DNA of 64,000 bases from Arthrospiribacter ruber (GTDB lineage: Bacteria > Bacteroidota > Bacteroidia > Cytophagales > Cyclobacteriaceae): assembly GCF_019343195.1 (NCBI RefSeq), contig NZ_RPHB01000001.1, positions 248,001 through 312,000 on the forward strand, in the 5' to 3' direction. The position numbers were made by a program, and so were the translations under genes. The notes under the pieces were generated by a model. It saw only the letters and a list, made by a program, of their open reading frames with translations. It searched no databases and was not told the origin of the DNA. Shown piece after piece: positions 28,674 through 37,900 of the stretch. Positions within the stretch are counted from its first letter, which is position 1, and every line of letters begins with the position of its first letter.

Positions 28674-29605
28674 GTGCTACATTTCACGTTGATTTTTTTT
28701 CAGATGATTTAGAATTATCTCAAATAGAAAATCTTTTAAATTTAGTTTTCCCAAATTCAGATCACTCTAAAGAGAAGCTAAAGCGAAAACATTTAGATAA
28801 TCCTCATGGTCCATCAATCATTTCTTACGCGAAGGAAGGTGACAATTTAATAGCCTTTAGAGCATTTTGGAGAATGAATTTTGTTATCTCTAGTAAAACA
28901 TTTATTGGATATCAACCATGTGATACTGCAACGCATCCTGATTATAGAGGTAAGGGCTTTTTTAAAAAACTCACATTGTTAGCTCTTGAGGAAGCAAAAA
29001 AGCAAAATGTAGATGTAATATTAAATTTTCCAAATAATAATAGTTATCCAGGGTATTTAAAACTGGGTTGGATAGATTTCCCAAAGTTAAATAGGTATGT
29101 ATTTCCTGTCAATTATTTTAATATTATAAAATCATTCTTATTATCAAGGAAAAATGGAAAAAATATGGGAAAAGTATCTAACAAAAACTCATGCCAATTT
29201 GAAAATAATGGAACACTAGCTTTTTCAGAAAAGTGTGAGTTGTTGATAGATGAAAAGTATTTTAATTGGAGATTTAATTCCAATTCTTCCAAGACTTATG
29301 TTTCAAATAAAGTTATAAATAATTTTTTTGTTCTTAAATTGAAAGTTCGAGGATCATTAAAAGAAGCTGAAATCGTTTACGCAAAAAATCAGATTTCCAA
29401 AAAGGATATAAATACTTTAAAAAAAGAATTAATTAAGGAATATAGGGTTGATTTTATTAGTGTTATTTATCAAAATTCTAACATTATATTGAATAATGGT
29501 TTTTTTAAAGTCCCTAATCAGATTAAATTTGTGGGAATATGTCTAAACAAAGAAATTGATCCAGCGGAGTTAAGATTCCAACCCATGTGGTTAGATACTA
29601 TATAA
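28670..29605 (+). CDS. GNAT-family acyltransferase-like protein of the polysaccharide operon
   Basis: 311 residues. Residues ~60-130 carry a GNAT-type core: YQPCDTATHPDYRGKGFFKK contains the acetyl-CoA loop motif (R-G-K-G-x-x-x), and NFPNNNSYPGYLKLGW follows. The remainder, with several Asn/Lys-rich stretches, looks like a second GNAT-like fold, as in two-domain FemAB-type or N-acyltransferases. It probably acylates an amino sugar in the repeat unit or its precursor. Overlap of four bases with the upstream glycosyltransferase and a one-base gap to the polymerase place it firmly in the operon. The acceptor is unknown. Confidence 0.75.
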   Translation: MSATFHVDFFSDDLELSQIENLLNLVFPNSDHSKEKLKRKHLDNPHGPSIISYAKEGDNLIAFRAFWRMNFVISSKTFIGYQPCDTATHPDYRGKGFFKKLTLLALEEAKKQNVDVILNFPNNNSYPGYLKLGWIDFPKLNRYVFPVNYFNIIKSFLLSRKNGKNMGKVSNKNSCQFENNGTLAFSEKCELLIDEKYFNWRFNSNSSKTYVSNKVINNFFVLKLKVRGSLKEAEIVYAKNQISKKDINTLKKELIKEYRVDFISVIYQNSNIILNNGFFKVPNQIKFVGICLNKEIDPAELRFQPMWLDTI

Positions 29606-29606
29606 A

Positions 29607-30914
29607 ATGAAAAGCACTTTTTTTTCAAGATACAATACCCCAAATTTATTTGTTATTTCTAGTTTTGGGATTTATCTGACCTCTTTTGGATTGAGATTTG
29701 AACATATTTTGGTTTATACATTTTTGCTTTACTGCATATTAGAATTGGTTTTTCTTAAAAAAAGTAAACAATCCTCCATTTTAATTAAAGTTAGCTTTGT
29801 ATTCATTATTTTTATGGCTTATGCATATTTACTAGGGTCACTAAATGGTTCAAATATTTTAAGTAAGTATGTAATTGGACAAATTGACAGGTTCACATTA
29901 GGTTTTTCTGCTTTCTTTGTAGTTTATTATTTCTTTAGAAATCAATCTATTTCATTTTTAGAGCAATCATTGTCTGGAATTTCTAAATTCTTAATTGTTC
30001 TTTGTGCGATAGTTTCTGTACTTACAATTTATAGTATGCTTACTGGAAATGTAAGTATTTTTAGCAAGTTTCAACCAGCAGCTGATGAATTAAGGGGGAA
30101 TGTTTCCCTAAGGTCACTTAAGATGGGAAGATATACAGGTATTTTTGGGTCACCTTTTGAGTCTGGACTAATGTATTCTCTGGCTCTTTTTGCTTATGGA
30201 TATTTAAGAAGAATTAATCAACATAATTTTTATTATAATACCTTTACTATTTTAATAGTTGCTGGGGGAATCTTAGCTGTTTCAAAAGCTTTTATCTTAG
30301 GCATACTTTTGTTTTTAATTTTTGTATTCGATTTTTCGAATCCAAAGAAATTAGTTAGTTCATTTTTTGGAGTAATGGTGTTAGTGACAGTCACATATTT
30401 TTCAATAATGTTAATAGCTCCAAACTGGAGTGGGTTTGATAGATTAAATAGGCTTTTAGTTCCAGACCAGAGTGATGATGTTTTAAGGACATATTCTGGA
30501 ACTCGATTTTCTGAAACTGGTGAGGGAACCATCCAAACAAGATATGAATTGGTAGTTGAAAGTCTTCCCTTTGGAAAAGGGTTTGGGAATTATGGTGTAG
30601 TTGACAATGCTTATTTAGAAATACTACTTATTGGTGGACTTTTATGGTTTTTTTTATTCGTTGGAATGAAATTAAAATTACTTATTTATTTTTATAAATT
30701 TAAAGATTGGAAAGGAAGGGTGTTTTTTTGTCAATTAATGATATATACAGTTATAGCATCTTTAGGAGCACCTGTTATTACAAAAAATAGATTTTCTGTT
30801 GTTTTTTTTACATTTATAGCAATAGCACTGCTACTTAGAAGGAAGATATCGCTTCTAAAAACACATTCAAATGCCAGTTTAAATGAAAAAGTTACTAAAG
30901 AGTTTGTTCATTAA
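29607..30914 (+). CDS. wzy: O-antigen/EPS polymerase-like membrane protein, Wzy-like
   Basis: 435 residues, almost wholly hydrophobic with 10-12 membrane segments and a large polar loop around residues 270-320 (LNRLLVPDQSDDVL ... RFSETGEGTIQTRYEL) before LPFGKGFGNYGVVDNAYLE. The arrangement of TM segments, a large periplasmic loop with Arg/Glu, then G.G....VDN.YL is that of Wzy/WaaL-type O-antigen polymerase-ligase proteins. It would join repeat units on the periplasmic face, with chain length set by the Wzc-like protein. It overlaps the deacetylase gene by 32 bases. Wzy proteins diverge strongly, so topology and context carry the call. Confidence 0.78.
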   Translation: MKSTFFSRYNTPNLFVISSFGIYLTSFGLRFEHILVYTFLLYCILELVFLKKSKQSSILIKVSFVFIIFMAYAYLLGSLNGSNILSKYVIGQIDRFTLGFSAFFVVYYFFRNQSISFLEQSLSGISKFLIVLCAIVSVLTIYSMLTGNVSIFSKFQPAADELRGNVSLRSLKMGRYTGIFGSPFESGLMYSLALFAYGYLRRINQHNFYYNTFTILIVAGGILAVSKAFILGILLFLIFVFDFSNPKKLVSSFFGVMVLVTVTYFSIMLIAPNWSGFDRLNRLLVPDQSDDVLRTYSGTRFSETGEGTIQTRYELVVESLPFGKGFGNYGVVDNAYLEILLIGGLLWFFLFVGMKLKLLIYFYKFKDWKGRVFFCQLMIYTVIASLGAPVITKNRFSVVFFTFIAIALLLRRKISLLKTHSNASLNEKVTKEFVH

Positions 30915-31656
30915 CTCTCTTGGAAGTTTTTGTACTCCTGCTAATGGAGTTCATATAATTAACTCACATTATCTTTCAAAAGATACTAGCAAAGTTGAAA
31001 ATGCAAGAGCTCTTGAAAAAAAGTTGAAACACTTGCTTAATTATGGAGACATTATTTCCCTTCCTAAAGCTGTCCAATTGATAAACGATCAAGGCCAAAA
31101 TGGTAATAATGATAAGTATTTTTCATTAACATTTGATGATGGTTTTGAGGAATGTTATACTTTGATTTCACCTGTTTTTGATAGATTAGACCTAAAGGCA
31201 ACTTTTTTCATCAACGCTAATTACATTGATTCTAATCAAGAATACCAAAATGAGTTTAACCGCAGAATCCATAACTCAAAAAAGAGACCTATGTCGTGGG
31301 ATCAGGTTACGAAATTAAATGACGCTGGTTTTTTAATAGGTTCTCATACTTTAGATCATTTTGATTTAAGTATGCTAAATACTGATGAATTAGAATATCA
31401 AATTGCAAGAAATAATGAAATCATTAAAAATAAATTAGCTACTGAAGTTGATTATTTTGCCTGGCCATATGGTAATTTCAACTCCTTTCCAGATGCTGCT
31501 TTTGAAATATCAAAAAAATATCATAAATATATTTTTAGTGGAACGAATTATAAGTATTATTTTTCAAAGCAAGGTAAAATTATTAATAGAAGGCATTTAG
31601 AGCCTTTTTGGCCAATCTCTTATTTTAATTATTTCTTGTCGAGTAAGAAAAAATAA
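30883..31656 (+). CDS. Polysaccharide deacetylase (NodB-like, CE4)
   Basis: 257 residues. The CE4 motifs are in order: FSLTFDDGFEE (motif 1, residues ~84-94, catalytic base and metal Asp), FLIGSHTLDHFDLS (motif 2, HxxxH zinc ligands, ~147) and DYFAWPYGNF (motif 3, ~187). No clear signal peptide, so it may act in the cytoplasm or be exported in another way. It would remove an N-acetyl or O-acetyl group from the polymer or an intermediate, leaving a free amine. The 32-base overlap with the polymerase gene indicates tight coupling; a one-base overlap (TAATG) joins it to the next gene. Confidence 0.88.
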   Translation: MKKLLKSLFINSLGSFCTPANGVHIINSHYLSKDTSKVENARALEKKLKHLLNYGDIISLPKAVQLINDQGQNGNNDKYFSLTFDDGFEECYTLISPVFDRLDLKATFFINANYIDSNQEYQNEFNRRIHNSKKRPMSWDQVTKLNDAGFLIGSHTLDHFDLSMLNTDELEYQIARNNEIIKNKLATEVDYFAWPYGNFNSFPDAAFEISKKYHKYIFSGTNYKYYFSKQGKIINRRHLEPFWPISYFNYFLSSKKK

Positions 31657-32795
31657 TGAAAATATTAATTCCCATTGGGTCGTTTTTCCCAGCACAAGTT
31701 GGAGGTCCCAGTAGTACCCTGTTTTGGTTAGCTAAGGAATTGAAAAAGATAGGTTACGAGCCATCTGTGGTTACAACCATGAAAGGTGTTTCGGATTTAC
31801 CCTGCAATACTAAAATAGAATTGGAAGGAGTTCAAGTTATTTATTATTCCTACAGGTTTTGGCAATTACCTTTTAGACTTTTGGGTAGTCTTTTTAGGGA
31901 AGTTCCAAGAGCAGATATCTTAATTCTTTCAAGCTTTTTTTATTTACCCTCTATGTTCTGTGTGATTTTGGCTAAATTATTTAAGAAGCCTGTCATAATT
32001 TCTCCAAGAGGCGAATTTTCTTATTCAGCTTTAGAATATAAGAGTTTTTCAAAAGTATTAAGGATTAAATTCTCAAAGCTTTTGTACCCTAATAATATAA
32101 CTTTTCATGCCACAAGTAATCAGGAAGTAGAAGATATTAGGAATGTTTTTCAACACGTGAAGGTATCTAAAATACCTAATTTTATGATTTTACCTCCAAA
32201 AGTAGATTCAAATGTTGGAGATTATTTTCTTTTTCTTGGGAGGATACATTCAATCAAATCAATAGATAATATTATTGAAGCTTTGGATTTTGAAACTTTT
32301 AAAAATTCAAAATTTGAGTTTAGAATAGCTGGTTTTGAGGCAGAAAATGGTTATTTAGACAGAATTAGGAAACTTACAGTAGACAGAGGGCTTCAAGCTA
32401 AGGTTAAATTTTTAGGTCCCGTAAATGGAGATGAGAAAAATAAACTTCTTGCAAATGCTAAATTTTTGTTTTTAGTATCTAAGTCTGAAAATTTTGGAAA
32501 TGTTGTTATTGAGTCATTAGCTCAAGGTACACCAGTTGTTGCATCTTTTGGGACTCCTTGGGAGTTATTGAAAGAATATGATGCTGGTTTTTGGATAGAT
32601 AATCAGCCTTCTTCCATTATGCAGACTGTATCAAAAATTCTTCACATGGAATCTAATGACTATTTACGGATGAGGGTTAATGCTGAAAAATTAGTGAAAG
32701 AAAAATTTGATATAAAGTCAAATATCTGGATTTGGGATAATTTATTAAAAGCCACAATTAGAAATTACAATGAAACAAATCATACAAGACCTTAA
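31656..32795 (+). CDS. Glycosyltransferase, family 4 type (GT-B)
   Basis: 379 residues. The N-terminal PAQVGGPSSTLFWLAKEL and the C-terminal motifs FLGRIHSIKSIDNIIEAL, FLGPVNGDEKNKLLANA and SKSENFGNVVIESLAQGTPV (E...GNVV.E.L..G.PV) identify a GT4 transferase. It is the last of the AT-rich genes and overlaps the bi-domain oxidoreductase by 26 bases. The base composition changes abruptly within that overlap, so the AT-rich cassette ends in coding sequence. Its sugar is unknown. Confidence 0.88.
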   Translation: MKILIPIGSFFPAQVGGPSSTLFWLAKELKKIGYEPSVVTTMKGVSDLPCNTKIELEGVQVIYYSYRFWQLPFRLLGSLFREVPRADILILSSFFYLPSMFCVILAKLFKKPVIISPRGEFSYSALEYKSFSKVLRIKFSKLLYPNNITFHATSNQEVEDIRNVFQHVKVSKIPNFMILPPKVDSNVGDYFLFLGRIHSIKSIDNIIEALDFETFKNSKFEFRIAGFEAENGYLDRIRKLTVDRGLQAKVKFLGPVNGDEKNKLLANAKFLFLVSKSENFGNVVIESLAQGTPVVASFGTPWELLKEYDAGFWIDNQPSSIMQTVSKILHMESNDYLRMRVNAEKLVKEKFDIKSNIWIWDNLLKATIRNYNETNHTRP

Positions 32796-34893
32796 GAACG
32801 GAGATACCATTTTAGAAGAAGTACCGGCACCTTTGGTGAAGCCGGGGCAGGTGTTGATACAGACTTCTCGAAGCCTTGTGTCCTTGGGTACGGAGCGCAT
32901 GTTGGTGGAGTTTGGAAAGGCTAACTTTTTGGAAAAGGCCAGGCAGCAGCCGGATAAGGTCAAGGAGGTAATCAATAAGGTCAAGACGGATGGCTTACAG
33001 CCTACCATCAATGCGGTATTTAATAAATTGGGACAGCCTCTTCCCTTGGGTTACTGTAATGTAGGCAAGGTCATAGCCGTAGGAAAAGGAGTGGCGGAGT
33101 TTTCGGTGGGGGACCGTGTCGCTTCCAATGGACATCATGCGGAATATGTATCTGTTCCCAAGAATCTCGTGGCCAAAATCCCTGATAATGTCAGTGATGA
33201 AGAAGCTGCCTTTACCGTCATCGGAGCCATTGGGCTGCAAGGCATACGCTTAGCCAATCCTACGTTTGGGGAGTCTGTGGTGGTGGTTGGATTAGGCCTC
33301 ATAGGCTTGATCACCGCACAGCTTTTGAAAGCCAATGGATGTCAAGTGATAGGCTTTGATTTTGATCCCTCCAAGGTGGCCCTTGCCCAGTCTTTGGGTA
33401 TAGATGCGGTAAATCCAGGTGAAGGAACTGACCAAGTCGCTTATGTCACCAGTGCCACACAGGGTGTTGGGGCTGATGCAGTGATCATCACTGCCTCCAA
33501 TAAAAGTAATGAAATTATCTCCCAGTCTGCTAAGATGTCCAGAAAGAAAGGAAGGATTGTTTTGGTGGGAGTGATAGGACTTGATATCTCCCGCGCTGAC
33601 TTTTTTGAAAAGGAGCTGACTTTCCAGGTTTCCTGTTCCTACGGCCCAGGTCGCTATGATGAGTCTTATGAGCAGAAAGGGCAGGATTATCCGCTTCCTT
33701 ATGTGCGTTGGACAGAAAAAAGAAACTTCGAAGCCATCCTTCAGGCCATATCTACTCAGTCCGTAAAGGTGGGTCCATTGATTACTGAGCGGGTACCTTT
33801 GTCTGAATACAAGCAGATATACGGGGACATGGGGAACAGCAAGTCCATAGCCTCTATCTTGGTGTACCCTGAGAAAAATACAGATCCTCAGCGTTCTGTT
33901 GCCCTGAAGAGCCATTCCTTTGCAGGAAGCAAAGGGGTAGTAGGGATCATAGGAGCCGGGAATTTCACTTCGGCTATGATATTGCCCTGCCTGAAAAAGA
34001 CACCTGCTAACCTGAAATTTATCTCCAGCTCAGGAGGTCTTTCCGGAACTACCCTGGCCAAGAAGTACGATGTGGCCCAGTCTACTACGGATAACAAACT
34101 GATTTTTTCTGATCCGGCAGTAGATTTGGTGATGGTGACCACCAGACACAATGCCCATGCAAGCATGGTAGTGGAAGCGCTGAATGCAGGGAAACATGTT
34201 TTTGTGGAAAAGCCATTGGCGCTGACTCAAGAAGAATTGGATAAAGTATTGGAGGCCTATGTGGAATCAGGTAAGACAGTTTCTGTGGGATTCAATAGGC
34301 GCTTTGCTCCCTTGGCTTTGCAGATGAAAAAGGCCTTGGGTTCAGGAAATACCCCTATGAACATCACAGCTACCATGAATGCGGGCTTTATTCCTGCCAA
34401 TGTATGGGTGCATGACATGGAAGTAGGAGGGGGAAGGATCATAGGGGAAGCCTGCCATTTTATTGATCTGATCACTTCTCTTTGTGGTTCCAAGGTCAAG
34501 GCCGTTTGCATGAATGCCATGGGTACCGATCCGGAGGAAAATACCGATAATGCCAGCATACTTTTAAAATATGAAAACGGAACCAATGCGGTAATCAACT
34601 ATTTTGCCAATGGTTCCAAAGCCTATTCCAAGGAGCGGGTGGAGGTTTTCCATCAGGACAGGACTTTGGTGATGGACAATTGGAGAAAGCTGAAGGGCTA
34701 TGGGTTTAAGAATTTCAGTTCTGCCTCTTCCAAGCAGGATAAGGGGCATCAAAATCAGTTTGATTTATTGATCAATTCTGTTCAAAAGGGAGGGGAAGCC
34801 ATTATCCCAATGGATGAATTGGTGAATACTACTAAAGCTAGTTTTGCAGCTATTGAGAGTTTGAAGACCGGTGCTTGGGTGACGATTGATTGA
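32770..34893 (+). CDS. Bi-domain oxidoreductase (MDR alcohol dehydrogenase-like plus Gfo/Idh/MocA-like)
   Basis: 707 residues with two Rossmann units. Residues 1-360 are a medium-chain dehydrogenase fold (LPLGYCNVGKVIAVGKG, VGDRVASNGHHAEYV, VVVGLGLIGLITAQLLK for NAD(P)). Residues ~385-707 are a Gfo/Idh/MocA fold (GVVGIIGAGNFTSAM, GKHVFVEKPLALT with the EKP motif, SVGFNRRFAPLA, GGGRIIGEACHFIDL). Such fusions are recurrent in capsule and EPS loci, usually next to a heparinase-like gene, as here. The reaction is not established from sequence; a role in making or converting an unusual uronate or hexosulose unit is plausible. Base composition is clearly richer in G+C than in the gene before it. 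Confidence 0.88.
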   Translation: MKQIIQDLKNGDTILEEVPAPLVKPGQVLIQTSRSLVSLGTERMLVEFGKANFLEKARQQPDKVKEVINKVKTDGLQPTINAVFNKLGQPLPLGYCNVGKVIAVGKGVAEFSVGDRVASNGHHAEYVSVPKNLVAKIPDNVSDEEAAFTVIGAIGLQGIRLANPTFGESVVVVGLGLIGLITAQLLKANGCQVIGFDFDPSKVALAQSLGIDAVNPGEGTDQVAYVTSATQGVGADAVIITASNKSNEIISQSAKMSRKKGRIVLVGVIGLDISRADFFEKELTFQVSCSYGPGRYDESYEQKGQDYPLPYVRWTEKRNFEAILQAISTQSVKVGPLITERVPLSEYKQIYGDMGNSKSIASILVYPEKNTDPQRSVALKSHSFAGSKGVVGIIGAGNFTSAMILPCLKKTPANLKFISSSGGLSGTTLAKKYDVAQSTTDNKLIFSDPAVDLVMVTTRHNAHASMVVEALNAGKHVFVEKPLALTQEELDKVLEAYVESGKTVSVGFNRRFAPLALQMKKALGSGNTPMNITATMNAGFIPANVWVHDMEVGGGRIIGEACHFIDLITSLCGSKVKAVCMNAMGTDPEENTDNASILLKYENGTNAVINYFANGSKAYSKERVEVFHQDRTLVMDNWRKLKGYGFKNFSSASSKQDKGHQNQFDLLINSVQKGGEAIIPMDELVNTTKASFAAIESLKTGAWVTID

Positions 34894-35052
34894 TTTGTTG
34901 TTTCACGCAGCGCACGCAACGCAATTTCTCGCGGCGAACGCAGAGAATAATACGCAGCGAACGCAACGGAAAATAGAAATTACTCACGCTGCGCTCGTTG
35001 CGAATAATCGCTGCGCCCGCTGCGAGAAATAAAGAACCGTTGCGAGAAACTA
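34894..35052. repeat. G+C-rich palindromic repeat patch before the heparinase gene
   Basis: About 140 bp of related words (CGCAGCGCACGCAACGC, CGCAGCGAACGCAACGG) followed by their inverted counterparts (CGCTGCGCTCGTTGCG, TTGCGAGAAACTATTGCG). TTTCACGC and GCGTGAAA mark the two outer ends. The patch could fold into a long imperfect hairpin and differs sharply in base composition from the surroundings. Confidence 0.7.
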
Positions 35053-36687
35053 TTGCGTGAAATAAAAATCTCTAGGTCTAAGAAAAGCACTTTTTTATAC
35101 AGATTCAAATTGCCGAAAATTAAAACCTTACTCCATACCCTTTCTTACCTCAAACCCATTCAGGCGGTTTATCAGGTAAAGAACAGGTTACTACCCAAGA
35201 AGCCTTTGAAGGCCTATGAGATGGAAGAAAAGCAGACAAATGCACTGTCTTTTTTCAAAGTAATGCCCCATGGGGATCAGCTGAAAGTGGAGACAGATGG
35301 ATACTTGTTTCACTTTCTGAACCTGAAAAATAAATTTGGATTTAAGGTAGATTGGAACGACCAAAGCCACGGCAAACTCTGGAATTATAATCTTCAGTAC
35401 CTGGATTACTTGAAGTTGGAATCCCTGGATACTTCCATAAAAGTCAAGCTGATTTTGGACCTGTATTCCTGGCTTTGGGATGGGAGGCTTCCTTTGGAAC
35501 CTTATCCGGCTTCTTTGAGGATCATGAATATCATCCGCTTTTTGGAAAGCCATGAACTTCAAAAGGAAGATGCAGCTGCGATTAAGCGGTACTTGCAGGC
35601 AGAAGCCAACTACCTCTCCCAAAACCTGGAATATCACCTCTTGGCCAATCACCTTCTGGAGAATGCCTTTGCCCTTTGGATGGCAGCCCATTATTTTGAC
35701 AACAAAAACTGGATTGCCAAAGCCCAAAAGCTTTTGTCCCAAGAGTTGGAGGAGCAAATCCTACCCGACGGAGCCCATTACGAACTGGCCCCCATGTATC
35801 ATCAGATCATTCTTTTTAGGGTACTGGAAGCCTATCACTACACTCCTGTAAGTTTTGTGTTGAATCAGACTTTGAAAACCTGTGCCGGAAATATGTTGGC
35901 CTGGATGCAGCAGATGACTTTTGAGGATGGAAGTTTTCCCTATTTCAATGACAGCACGGAAAAGATTGCTCTCCCAGCGAAGCACTTAAAAGGTATATCA
36001 AATGAACTTGGAATTGAAACTGCCAAGGGCATATCACTAGGAGCTTCAGGGTACAGAAGAATGGAGATGGAAAATATGGTATTGATCGCTGATGTAGAAG
36101 GCATTCAACCCAGCTATCAACCAGGTCATGCCCATGCGGATACTTTTTCATTTGTATTGCAGGATGGAGGAATTCCGCTGATCGTGGACCCCGGCATTTC
36201 CACATATAATATTTCTCCAAGAAGAGATTGGGAGCGATCGACAGCAGCCCATAATACGGTTTGTATAGAGGACCAAAACTCCTCTGAGGTTTGGGCAGGA
36301 TTTAGGGTAGGCAAGCGGGCCAAAGTGACATTTGAAAAAGACAGGCCCGATGAAGTCATTGGCATTCATGATGGCTACGGCAAATGCCTTCATCAGAGGG
36401 GCTTTCAATGTGATGAGTCGGGTTATGTTATTAGGGATGAGCTTCAGGGACCTTTTCAAAAATCCGAGGCACATTTACATTTTCACTATGAAGTGGATTT
36501 GGAACCTGTGGATGAACATAGATTTTTATTAAATAAAAGTGTATTGCTTGAAATACTAGGAGCATCCAGTATTACCCTGGACAATTACGAACAAGCCTTG
36601 GGGTATAATTTATTGAAAAAAGCCCAAAAGCTTGTGATCAGATTAGAGAGTAATGTTTTAATAACCAGGATATATAAAAATCCATGA
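35053..36687 (+). CDS. Heparinase II/III-like polysaccharide lyase family protein
   Basis: 544 residues from a TTG that lies in the last arm of a palindromic repeat patch; the next in-frame ATG is 56 codons later, inside the homologous region, so TTG or another non-ATG start must be used. The N-terminal alpha/alpha-toroid carries LHTLSYLKPIQAVYQVKNRL-like sequence (quoted: LSYLKPIQAVYQVKNRL) and YNLQYLDYL, then ANHLLENAFALWMAA. The heparinase II/III C domain has QPGHAHADTFSFVLQ (~358), PLIVDPGISTYN and RSTAAHNTVCIE, with the conserved His and Tyr. No clear signal peptide is seen. It probably cleaves or modifies uronate-containing polymer. It pairs with the bi-domain oxidoreductase upstream and overlaps the next gene by four bases. 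Confidence 0.87.
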   Translation: MREIKISRSKKSTFLYRFKLPKIKTLLHTLSYLKPIQAVYQVKNRLLPKKPLKAYEMEEKQTNALSFFKVMPHGDQLKVETDGYLFHFLNLKNKFGFKVDWNDQSHGKLWNYNLQYLDYLKLESLDTSIKVKLILDLYSWLWDGRLPLEPYPASLRIMNIIRFLESHELQKEDAAAIKRYLQAEANYLSQNLEYHLLANHLLENAFALWMAAHYFDNKNWIAKAQKLLSQELEEQILPDGAHYELAPMYHQIILFRVLEAYHYTPVSFVLNQTLKTCAGNMLAWMQQMTFEDGSFPYFNDSTEKIALPAKHLKGISNELGIETAKGISLGASGYRRMEMENMVLIADVEGIQPSYQPGHAHADTFSFVLQDGGIPLIVDPGISTYNISPRRDWERSTAAHNTVCIEDQNSSEVWAGFRVGKRAKVTFEKDRPDEVIGIHDGYGKCLHQRGFQCDESGYVIRDELQGPFQKSEAHLHFHYEVDLEPVDEHRFLLNKSVLLEILGASSITLDNYEQALGYNLLKKAQKLVIRLESNVLITRIYKNP

Positions 36688-37895
36688 AGATTTTATTTTT
36701 GACAGACAATTTCCCACCGGAAATCAATGCACCTGCCAACAGGACTTATGAGCACTGTAGGGAATGGGTGAAAAAGGGTGCAGAAGTTACCATCATCACC
36801 TGTGCGCCAAATTTCCCTAAAGGAGCTGTATTTGAAGGATACAAAAACAAACTTTACCAAAAGGAGGAAATAGATGGGATTCAGGTAATCCGGGTTTGGT
36901 CCTATATTTCTGCAAATTCAGGCACGATCAGAAGGATACTGGATTACCTCAGTTTTGGTTTCTCAGCCTTTTGGGCTGGTTTACTTCAAAAGACCGATTT
37001 AATTATTGGTACTTCCCCTCAGTTTTTTACTGCTGTGGCAGCTTGGCAATTGTCTGTTTTTAAAAGAAAGAAATGGGTAATGGAAGTAAGAGATCTATGG
37101 CCGGAGTCCATTATTGCGGTAGGGGCAATGAGCAATAAGGCGGTGATTGCTGTTTTGGAATGGCTAGAGCTCCGCATGTACCGGTCCGCTGATAAATTGG
37201 TGGTGGTAACGGACACTTTTAAAGAAAAAATCAAAGCAAAAGGCATACCTGCAAAAAAGATCAAGGTTTACAAAAACGGGGTGATATTGGATAAATACAG
37301 GCCAGCCGCAAAAAATCCTGATCTGGTAAAGCAATACAATTTGGAAGGGAAAAGGGTGATATCCTACATCGGTACGCATGGCATGGCTCATGGTCTGTCA
37401 TTTATTCTGGACTGTGCCAACACGCTTCAGCTCAAGCGTCCCGACCTGGTTTTCATGTTTGTGGGTGATGGTGCTCAGAAAAATGAGTTGATGGAAAAGG
37501 CAGGAAAGGAATCTATTACCAATGTAATCTTCGTAGATTCAGTGCCCAAAGAGGAAGTATTGGATTACTTAAATTTGATGGATATAGCCTTGGTAAACCT
37601 GAAAAAATCCGATACCTTCAAGACGGTAATTCCTTCCAAGATATTTGAAGCAGCAGCTGTTGAAAAGCCCATTCTACTTGGTTTGGAGGGAGAGACAAAA
37701 GGAATGATAGAAGCATATCATGCGGGAGAGGTTTTTGAACCTGAAAATCAGGATTCCTTTATGGAAGCTTTGGAAAGGCTTTGTGGGGTGACTTGTGATT
37801 TAGAACCTTATATCGAAGGATGCCGGAAATTGGCCTGGGATTTTCAGCGGAAAAAAATAGCAGCTAGCCTCTTGGAAGAATTAAAGTTAATATAA
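36684..37895 (+). CDS. Glycosyltransferase, family 4, WbuB-like
   Basis: 403 residues. It opens with FLTDNFPPEINAPANRTYEH and continues with IIGTSPQFFTAVAAW, MEVRDLWPESIIAVGAM, and a C-terminal nucleotide-binding domain (YIGTHGMAHGLSFILDC, VGDGAQKNELMEKA, PSKIFEAAAVEKPI). The EVRDLWPESI block and overall layout match WbuB/WbpH-type transferases, several of which handle N-acetylfucosamine or related amino sugars. The start codon overlaps the heparinase stop (ATGA). The trio bi-domain oxidoreductase, heparinase and this glycosyltransferase form a recurrent module in EPS loci. The exact donor is not deducible. Confidence 0.88.
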   Translation: MKILFLTDNFPPEINAPANRTYEHCREWVKKGAEVTIITCAPNFPKGAVFEGYKNKLYQKEEIDGIQVIRVWSYISANSGTIRRILDYLSFGFSAFWAGLLQKTDLIIGTSPQFFTAVAAWQLSVFKRKKWVMEVRDLWPESIIAVGAMSNKAVIAVLEWLELRMYRSADKLVVVTDTFKEKIKAKGIPAKKIKVYKNGVILDKYRPAAKNPDLVKQYNLEGKRVISYIGTHGMAHGLSFILDCANTLQLKRPDLVFMFVGDGAQKNELMEKAGKESITNVIFVDSVPKEEVLDYLNLMDIALVNLKKSDTFKTVIPSKIFEAAAVEKPILLGLEGETKGMIEAYHAGEVFEPENQDSFMEALERLCGVTCDLEPYIEGCRKLAWDFQRKKIAASLLEELKLI

Positions 37896-37900
37896 TTGAG

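Noticed and set aside
33292-33915. 207-codon minus-strand frame
   Set aside because: It is antisense to the bi-domain oxidoreductase and has no family likeness.
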